Source: Psychrobacter sp. I-STPA10 (GTDB lineage Bacteria > Pseudomonadota > Gammaproteobacteria > Pseudomonadales > Moraxellaceae). Taken from it: a DNA stretch of 64,000 nucleotides. Shown here piece by piece: positions 58,019 through 64,000 of the stretch. The position numbers and the translations under genes are program-made. Where the stretch lies: NCBI RefSeq assembly GCF_021012795.1, contig NZ_VFYU01000017.1, positions 1 to 64,000 of the forward strand. Direction: 5' to 3'. The notes under the pieces were generated by a model, which did not search any database, was not told the DNA's origin, and saw only the letters and a program-made list of their open reading frames with translations. Each line of letters opens with the position of its first letter. Positions within the stretch are counted from its first letter, which is position 1.

Positions 58019-58720
58019 ATGAATAATGAAGTGGTGTTGGTGGTAGAAGATGAGCCAGCCATTCGTGAGATGATTATTACCACCCTTGAGATGGCAGGAT
58101 TTGATTGCTTGCAGGCAGAAGATGTGCAGCAGGCACACCAGCAAGTTGTTGACCATCGACCCGCCATTATTTTGCTTGATTGGATGTTACCAGGAAGTCA
58201 GTCGGGTATTGATTTTTGTCGCCGCCTCAAAAAAGATGAATTACTCTCTGAGATTCCCATCATCATGCTGACTGCAAAAGGGGAAGAGGACAATAAGGTA
58301 CAAGGGTTAGATGCGGGTGCAGATGATTATATTACCAAGCCATTTTCGACTCGTGAGCTGGTATCACGTATCAAAGCCGTACTCAGACGTAGCAGTGTAT
58401 TATCTGGAGACAAACCCATCGAGGCGGAGGGGTTAAGTCTAGATCCTGTGAGTCAGCGAGTCTCAGCAGATGGTAATTTGGTAGATATTGGCCCGACCGA
58501 ATACCGTTTATTGGCATTTTTTATGAGCCACCCTGAGCGTGCTTATACACGTACGCAACTGCTTGATCAAGTATGGGGTGGTAATGTCTATGTAGAAGAC
58601 CGTACCATTGATGTGCATATTCGTCGACTGCGTAAGGTGCTTGATCCTTATGGTTATGCTGGTTTTATTCAGACAGTACGTGGCACAGGTTATCGCTTTT
58701 CAACGCAAGTGAATGGCTAG
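58019..58720 (+). CDS. phoB: Phosphate regulon response regulator PhoB
   Basis: OmpR-family regulator, 233 aa. Receiver phosphorylation site Asp54 (LLDWMLPGSQSG) with the acidic pair Glu10-Asp11, and a C-terminal winged helix (GPTEYRLLAFFMSHPERAYT to VRGTGYRFS). The DWMLPG pattern and EDRTIDVHIRRLRK are characteristic of PhoB. Followed by phoR after 108 bp and preceded by a Pho box. Confidence 0.95.
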   Translation: MNNEVVLVVEDEPAIREMIITTLEMAGFDCLQAEDVQQAHQQVVDHRPAIILLDWMLPGSQSGIDFCRRLKKDELLSEIPIIMLTAKGEEDNKVQGLDAGADDYITKPFSTRELVSRIKAVLRRSSVLSGDKPIEAEGLSLDPVSQRVSADGNLVDIGPTEYRLLAFFMSHPERAYTRTQLLDQVWGGNVYVEDRTIDVHIRRLRKVLDPYGYAGFIQTVRGTGYRFSTQVNG

Positions 58721-58828
58721 TATGTTGTTATGGTTGTGATGGCTATAGATTGGTATATAAATACTGTTTTAAAATAGGCTAATTCTAATTAATGACACAA
58801 TATACCCTTTGAGTAATTTTGGATAGCA

Positions 58829-60253
58829 ATGACATCAACCCCTACTCCGACACAATCTGCTGCATCTAAAAAAGATGAGTCGCATGATTACAGACCAAAA
58901 AATGAGCGAGGCATACATAGTAAGAGTTTGTTTTGGGCAGACTTTAAGTGGTTATTGTTTTCAATCATTGTGGGCATTGGGATTGGTGCTTATCTAAGCT
59001 ATATAGATAAAGGGTCAGTGGCTTGGGGTTTGGTGATTAGTCTATTGACCTATTATATATGGCGACTGGCTGCCATGCAGCAGTTTTATAATTGGCTTAG
59101 TCGCTCATTAACTCTGCCACCACCTGAGTTTTCTGGTGGTTTGTCTTTTGTGGCAACTGAGCTATATCAAATTAAAAAGCAAGAGCAACTGACTCATCAA
59201 AAGATGATGGGATTGGTTAAAAAAATTCGTAGCTCATTATTGGCATTGCAAGATGCGGTCATATTATTAGATAAAGATGATTGCTTAGAATGGTGGAATC
59301 AATCTGCCGAAAAGCTACTTAATTTACGCTCTGAAGATCAAGGTCATTGCATTTTACAACTTATAGATAAGCCTGAGTTTCATGCCTACTACATCAATGC
59401 CACCTCGCCTAATGATGGAATACGCTTGCAGTCATGGCAAGATTCTGAGCGTTATTTGCAGTGTGAAGTGACGCATTTTGGGCAAGAAAAGTTGTTGATT
59501 ATTTATGATGTTACTCGTTTACAGCATTTGGAGCAGATGCGTAAAGACTTTGTTGCCAATGTGTCGCATGAGCTACGCACCCCATTGACCGTTATCATGG
59601 GTTATATTGAGACGTTTTCAGATCAGCCAGACCTTGATCCTAAGTGGCAACGAGGCTTTAGTTTGATGTCACAACAGACAAGGCGGATGAATAGTATCAT
59701 CAATGATTTGCTACTGTTATCGCGCTTAGAGAATGAGGAAGTCACCACCCCAACTTGTGTCGATATGCCAAAAATGCTGGCACATTTATTCGATGATGCA
59801 CAGGTTTATAATAAAGAGTATGGGCATTTGATTGATTTGCATATTGATTCGCAAAAAAATCTCTATGGCTCGGAGATGTATCTAAACAGTGCGTTATTAA
59901 ATTTAATTACCAATGCCATTAAATACACCCCCAAAGGTGGTGAGATTAGCATTAGCTGGCAGGAAGTCAAAGATGGCTGTCTGTTTGCCGTTAGTGATAA
60001 CGGTATTGGCATCGCAGCTGCTCATATTGAGCGGTTAACCGAGCGTTTTTATCGTGTTGATAGTGGGCGTAGTCGTGCCACAGGGGGGACAGGGCTGGGG
60101 CTTGCCATCGTTAAACATGTGTTGTATCAGCACGATGCCACTTTAAAGATTGAATCCACTGAAGGGCAAGGCTCGACGTTTAAGGTATTTTTTCCAGCCA
60201 GCCAAGTGTGCTGTGGAGAGAGTACAAAACGGCTAGATTGTAATAATCAGTGA
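58829..60253 (+). CDS. phoR: Phosphate regulon sensor kinase PhoR
   Basis: A 474-aa membrane kinase with two close N-terminal spans (about 33-53 and 60-75) and no periplasmic sensor, as in other PhoR proteins. A PAS domain (about 130-235) precedes HisKA with His247 in NVSHELRTPLTVIMGY and an ATPase domain (NLITNAIKYTP, VSDNGIGIAA, GGTGLGLAIVKHV). It has a 25-residue polar N-terminal extension. Pairs with PhoB. Confidence 0.95.
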   Translation: MTSTPTPTQSAASKKDESHDYRPKNERGIHSKSLFWADFKWLLFSIIVGIGIGAYLSYIDKGSVAWGLVISLLTYYIWRLAAMQQFYNWLSRSLTLPPPEFSGGLSFVATELYQIKKQEQLTHQKMMGLVKKIRSSLLALQDAVILLDKDDCLEWWNQSAEKLLNLRSEDQGHCILQLIDKPEFHAYYINATSPNDGIRLQSWQDSERYLQCEVTHFGQEKLLIIYDVTRLQHLEQMRKDFVANVSHELRTPLTVIMGYIETFSDQPDLDPKWQRGFSLMSQQTRRMNSIINDLLLLSRLENEEVTTPTCVDMPKMLAHLFDDAQVYNKEYGHLIDLHIDSQKNLYGSEMYLNSALLNLITNAIKYTPKGGEISISWQEVKDGCLFAVSDNGIGIAAAHIERLTERFYRVDSGRSRATGGTGLGLAIVKHVLYQHDATLKIESTEGQGSTFKVFFPASQVCCGESTKRLDCNNQ

Positions 60254-60312
60254 TGCTTTATTTGGTGCTATAGTCAACGAGCTACTAAATAGCTATATAT
60301 TTATTTTAACAG

Positions 60313-60903
60313 TTATTTCTTTAATAAAGGATACGGATTGACCGCCTTGCCATTGATATAAATACCATAATGCACATGCGTTGGCGTGCCTTTGGCATTG
60401 CCACTGTCACCAACATAGCCAATAATATCGCCTTGCTCGACCCAATCACCTTCACTAATATCGCCGTATTCTTCTAGATGGGCGTAATAATGCCCTGCAC
60501 CACCAGGACCAATGACGCTAACCACATTACCACCAAGCCTATCTATGCCTACTTTGCGTACAATACCATGTGTGGTGGCATAAATGGGCGTACCCCGCTC
60601 GGCAAAAATATCAATGCCTTCATGTTTGCGTCCTTCACTACGGGCAGCTCCCCATGTATCGGTGAGATGGCGATTGGGTAGGGGATTTGGCAGGCTGTTT
60701 GCTGTTGGTAAGTCTTCTTTGAGTAGTTTGGAATATTGACGCAGGTTTTGGATATGAGTGATGGCATCGCTCACATAAGGCACGATGGCTTGGCGTAATT
60801 GCGGGATAGTAAAAATTAGCCCTGCAATCAGCACCAGCCATAATATAAGCTTTGCAACAGAGATGAGTACCTGAACAATAAGCGAAGCAGATTTTTTGCG
60901 CAT
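60313..60903 (-). CDS. M23-family peptidoglycan metallopeptidase
   Basis: A 196-aa membrane-anchored endopeptidase. One N-terminal span ([19 protein letters not shown]) holds the catalytic part in the periplasm. Zinc ligands are intact: HEGIDIFA (HxxxD), and HVHYGI (HxH) near the end, with GHYYAHL in between. Unlike the LytM protein at 16168-17022 this one should be active. It follows the D-2-hydroxyglutarate dehydrogenase-like gene by 33 bp. Confidence 0.9.
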   Translation of the reverse strand: MRKKSASLIVQVLISVAKLILWLVLIAGLIFTIPQLRQAIVPYVSDAITHIQNLRQYSKLLKEDLPTANSLPNPLPNRHLTDTWGAARSEGRKHEGIDIFAERGTPIYATTHGIVRKVGIDRLGGNVVSVIGPGGAGHYYAHLEEYGDISEGDWVEQGDIIGYVGDSGNAKGTPTHVHYGIYINGKAVNPYPLLKK

Positions 60904-60936
60904 ACTTGGGTACTCATTTTTGGCAGATGTAAGGGC

Positions 60937-62499
60937 TTAGTCCAAATCGAATATCTTGCCACGATTCATAATGCCATTGGGGTCAAAGACCTGTTTAATG
61001 GCACGTAAATAATCTATCTCAACATTCGGACGGGTGTAATCAAGATATGGCTTTTTGGTCATACCCACACCATGCTCGGCAGACACTGAGCCATTGTATT
61101 TTTGCACCACTGCAAACACATGGTCATTGACACTTTTACATTTTTCAAAAAAGCTGTCTTTATCCAGATTTTCAGGCTTTAAGATGTTTAGATGCAAATT
61201 ACCATCACCAATATGCCCAAACCAGCAAATTTCAAAGTCAGGATAGTTGGCATTGACCACGCTCTCAATGTCATGGATAAAGTCTGGCACATGACTAATC
61301 AGCACTGAGATGTCGTTTTTGTACGGTGTAAAGACGGAGATGGTCTCAGAAATATATTCACGCAGTTTCCATAGCTCAGTGGCTTGTGCAATACTTTGAC
61401 TCATCACCCCATCAATCACCCAGCCATTTTCCATACAGCTCTCAAAGATGCTCATCGCTTTGTCCATAATTGGCTCATAAGGCGCTTCAAACTCAATAAG
61501 GGCATAGTATTTGCTACGCTCACTAAAAGGCTCTTGCACATGCCCCGATGCCAATACTTTCTCGATGGCGACACTGTCAAAAAATTCAAAGGCGGTTAAA
61601 TCAATCTGTGCTTGGAACGCAGATAACACGTGCATCACATGGTCAAACTCATCCATACCCAGTACCATTACGGTTAAATCTTGTGGTGGGCGTTCAAGTT
61701 TGATTTGCGCATGGGTGACGATGCCAAGTGTGCCTTCACTACCAATAAATAAATGGCGCAAATCATAACCTGTGGCATTTTTTATCATGCCTTTATTTAA
61801 ATGTAGAATATCGCCTTTGCCTGTGACCACCGTCAAGCCAAGTATCCATTGGCGGGTCATACCATAGCGGATAACCTTAATACCGCCTGCATTGGTACCA
61901 ATATTGCCACCAATCTGACTTGAGCCAGCCGACGCAAAATCGACGGGATAATATAAGCCTTGCTCTTCGGCAAACTGTTGTAGCTGCTCGGTGATGACCC
62001 CAGCTTCAATCTCGACCATACGGTCGGCAGGATAAAACTGGCCGATTTTGTTCATTTTATCCATGCTCACCACAATCTCACCATTGCTTGCCACTGCACC
62101 TGCAGACAGCCCAGTGCGTCCGCCACTTGGGGTAATAACGAAGTTGTAGTCATTGGCAAGTTTGACGATGGCTTGAACTTGCTCGGTAGTTTTAGGAAAG
62201 ACAATGGCACAAGGGGCAGGGGCAAAATGTTTTGTCCAGTCTTTGCCCCAATATTCTAGACTCTCAGCATCGGTCTTGATTTGACTGTCATCAAAGCCGT
62301 GTTTATCAGCCAAAGCCTGCAATAGTGGCTGTACTGTCTGGGTATTATGGATAGTGTCAGTATCGGTTTTAGCAGGGTTGGTATTGCCAGTTGACGCCTG
62401 ATGTGCACTATGGGTACGCTCATGGGCAGGAGGCTGTATACTAGATAGCGCATCATTGTCGCTATTTATATTATTGGTCGTATTATATGATTGGGTCAT
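60937..62499 (-). CDS. FAD-linked oxidase, probable D-2-hydroxyglutarate dehydrogenase
   Basis: FAD-binding oxidoreductase of the GlcD/D-lactate dehydrogenase group, 520 aa. FAD-binding PCMH motifs VITPSGGRTGLSAGAV, GGNIGTNAGGIKVIRYG and GSEGTLGIVTHA are followed by the C-terminal FGHIGDGNLHLNI and SAEHGVGMTKKPYL. Divergent from serA; in Pseudomonas the serA neighbour is a D-2-hydroxyglutarate dehydrogenase that reoxidises the by-product of SerA, so I favour this role over D-lactate oxidation. About 50 Thr/Asn-rich residues precede the domain. Start ATG 62499 is preferred over the open frame to 62589, which adds a non-conserved head. Confidence 0.82.
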   Translation of the reverse strand: MTQSYNTTNNINSDNDALSSIQPPAHERTHSAHQASTGNTNPAKTDTDTIHNTQTVQPLLQALADKHGFDDSQIKTDAESLEYWGKDWTKHFAPAPCAIVFPKTTEQVQAIVKLANDYNFVITPSGGRTGLSAGAVASNGEIVVSMDKMNKIGQFYPADRMVEIEAGVITEQLQQFAEEQGLYYPVDFASAGSSQIGGNIGTNAGGIKVIRYGMTRQWILGLTVVTGKGDILHLNKGMIKNATGYDLRHLFIGSEGTLGIVTHAQIKLERPPQDLTVMVLGMDEFDHVMHVLSAFQAQIDLTAFEFFDSVAIEKVLASGHVQEPFSERSKYYALIEFEAPYEPIMDKAMSIFESCMENGWVIDGVMSQSIAQATELWKLREYISETISVFTPYKNDISVLISHVPDFIHDIESVVNANYPDFEICWFGHIGDGNLHLNILKPENLDKDSFFEKCKSVNDHVFAVVQKYNGSVSAEHGVGMTKKPYLDYTRPNVEIDYLRAIKQVFDPNGIMNRGKIFDLD

Positions 62500-62712
62500 G
62501 GTTATCTCAGATGTGATTCTAATGGATACAATAATTTTAACACAGTCTGGCAGTTTCGTTGTGTACAGATGGGCATGAGTAATAGTCAATATTACTAAGG
62601 ATTTATTCAGCTTTTAACCTGACATTTAGGTGAGATTTGTTATAAGATAAGCACCACATTTAGATTGAAATTTTGTTAAAGCAAATTGAGATAAAATACA
62701 AAGGGTTACATT

Positions 62713-63939
62713 ATGACTTTATCATTACAGAAAGACAAAATTCGCTTTTTATTATTAGAAGGCGTGCATGACAATGCGTTAAAAGTATTAAATAATGCTG
62801 GTTATACCAATATTGAATACCTCACTCATGCGCTTGATTACGATGAATTGGTCGAAAAAATCAAAGACGCACATTTTATTGGTATTCGCTCACGTACTCA
62901 GCTAACGCGTGAAGTGTTAGAGCACGCCAATAAACTGGTGGCGATTGGCTGTTTTTGTATTGGTACTAACCAAGTGGATTTAGATGCGGCGCGTGAATTG
63001 GGTATTCCTGTGTTTAACGCCCCTTATTCTAATACTCGTTCTGTAGCAGAACTGGTATTGGCAGAAACCATCATGCTATATCGTGGTATCCCAGAAAAAA
63101 ATGCGGTGGTGCATCGTGGCGGTTGGGGCAAGTCTGCCAAAAACTCGCATGAAGTGCGTGGCAAAATCATGGGTATCGTTGGCTATGGCTCAATTGGCTC
63201 ACAATTGTCTGTATTGGCAGAAAGCTTGGGTATGAAGGTGATTTATCATGACGTCGTCACTAAATTACCACTGGGTAATGCACACCAAGTTGGTAGCTTA
63301 GAAGAGCTATTGCAGACGGCGGATGTGGTGACGTTGCATGTACCAGATTTGCCAAGCACCCGTTATATGATGAAAGCAGAACAGTTTGCACACATGAAAG
63401 AAGGCAGCTACTTTATCAATGCTGCTCGTGGTACTTGTGTCGATATTGATGATTTGGCAGCGGTACTTGAGTCTGGTAAATTGCTTGGGGCTGCGGTGGA
63501 TGTGTTCCCTAAAGAGCCAAAATCTGCTGACCAAGAATTTGAATCACCCTTGCGCAAATTTGACAATGTCATTTTAACTCCACATATCGGTGGCTCAACC
63601 CAAGAAGCGCAAGCTAATATTGGCTTGGAAGTTGCTGAAAAATTTGTTAAATACTCAGATGCAGGTGATACGGTCACAGCAGTGAACTTCCCTGAAGTGA
63701 GTGTGCCATCGAAAGAAGGCTCACACCGCTTATTGCACATTCATAAAAACGTACCGGGTGTGTTGTCACAAATTAACAGCTCATTTGCCGAAGCAGGCAT
63801 TAATATTTTAGCCCAAAGCTTAATGACCGAAGGTGATGTGGGTTATCTGGTGATGGATGTGGATAATGATGACTCAGAGGCAGCACTTGATAAGCTTAAA
63901 AATATTAAAGAAACCATTCGCGTTCGAGTGTTGTTTTAA
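62713..63939 (+). CDS. serA: D-3-phosphoglycerate dehydrogenase
   Basis: First enzyme of serine synthesis, 408 aa, similar in length to E. coli SerA. The NAD-binding motif is GIVGYGSIGSQLSVLAESLG; catalytic residues lie in INAARGTCVD and LTPHIGGSTQEAQ. The C-terminal ACT domain (LHIHKNVPGVLSQINSSF) mediates feedback by serine. Weak ribosome binding site AAAGGG. Followed by a terminator at the window edge. Confidence 0.97.
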   Translation: MTLSLQKDKIRFLLLEGVHDNALKVLNNAGYTNIEYLTHALDYDELVEKIKDAHFIGIRSRTQLTREVLEHANKLVAIGCFCIGTNQVDLDAARELGIPVFNAPYSNTRSVAELVLAETIMLYRGIPEKNAVVHRGGWGKSAKNSHEVRGKIMGIVGYGSIGSQLSVLAESLGMKVIYHDVVTKLPLGNAHQVGSLEELLQTADVVTLHVPDLPSTRYMMKAEQFAHMKEGSYFINAARGTCVDIDDLAAVLESGKLLGAAVDVFPKEPKSADQEFESPLRKFDNVILTPHIGGSTQEAQANIGLEVAEKFVKYSDAGDTVTAVNFPEVSVPSKEGSHRLLHIHKNVPGVLSQINSSFAEAGINILAQSLMTEGDVGYLVMDVDNDDSEAALDKLKNIKETIRVRVLF

Positions 63940-63968
63940 GTATTGTTGAGAGAATAATAGTCTAAATA

Positions 63969-64000
63969 AAAAGAGATAAGTTTTAGGGCTTGTCTCTTTT
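63969..64000 (+). terminator. Terminator after serA
   Basis: AAAAGAGATAAG (63969-63980) pairs with CTTGTCTCTTTT (63989-64000, one G:T pair) over an 8-base loop. The window ends inside the T run. Confidence 0.8.

Overview
The window reads as chromosomal DNA of a low-GC gammaproteobacterium of the family Moraxellaceae (Moraxella or Psychrobacter type). This rests on the Gln/Asn/Thr-rich proteins, the divergent amgK-murU / lptD-surA arrangement, a complete ndk-rlmN-pilF-rodZ-ispG-hisS-yfgM-bamB-der run, and the fadBA, dgkA-ispA and phoBR pairs. I cannot name the species from sequence alone. I see no rRNA, tRNA or CRISPR.

Layout: (1) 0.3-8.8 kb, + strand: an orphan RsxB/RnfB-like ferredoxin and nth; a yefM-yoeB toxin-antitoxin pair with a recognisable operator, followed by a 163-bp palindromic MITE-like element; a DJ-1 protein; metK; small DUF proteins; an aldo/keto reductase; a metallophosphatase. 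(2) 8.8-19.4 kb, cell envelope: murU and amgK (muramic acid recycling) divergent from lptD and surA (outer membrane assembly), then an NlpD-like LysM protein, a small secreted protein and a PBP5/6 carboxypeptidase. (3) 19.5-32.4 kb, - strand: the conserved ndk to der run, ending with a sensor kinase that has a degenerate receiver. (4) 32.9-48.9 kb, mixed: a membrane-anchored GltB-like flavoprotein, a DUF2233 lipoprotein, dgkA, ispA, fadBA, an LRR protein, an unusual Hpt-ATPase membrane kinase with a CheY-like partner, and several small proteins.

(5) 49.9-57.4 kb is the accessory highlight. A 7.5-kb composite transposon lies between psd and dtd. An IS982-family copy stands at the left edge and a truncated copy in the same orientation at the right. 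The outermost inverted ends are perfect, and a 7-bp direct repeat TATATTG flanks the whole unit. The cargo is a secreted TPR-CHAT protein (1249 aa, predicted His/Cys dyad intact), a coiled-coil lipoprotein, a zinc-ribbon RDD protein missing its central membrane segment, and a broken second CHAT gene fused in frame to the transposase N-terminus. The left IS carries a 159-bp in-frame tandem duplication. This island is the best candidate for an undescribed system.

(6) 57.4-64 kb, core genes: dtd, phoB-phoR behind a three-unit Pho box, an M23 peptidase, and a D-2-hydroxyglutarate dehydrogenase-like flavoprotein divergent from serA. The last pair probably forms a metabolic couple in serine synthesis.
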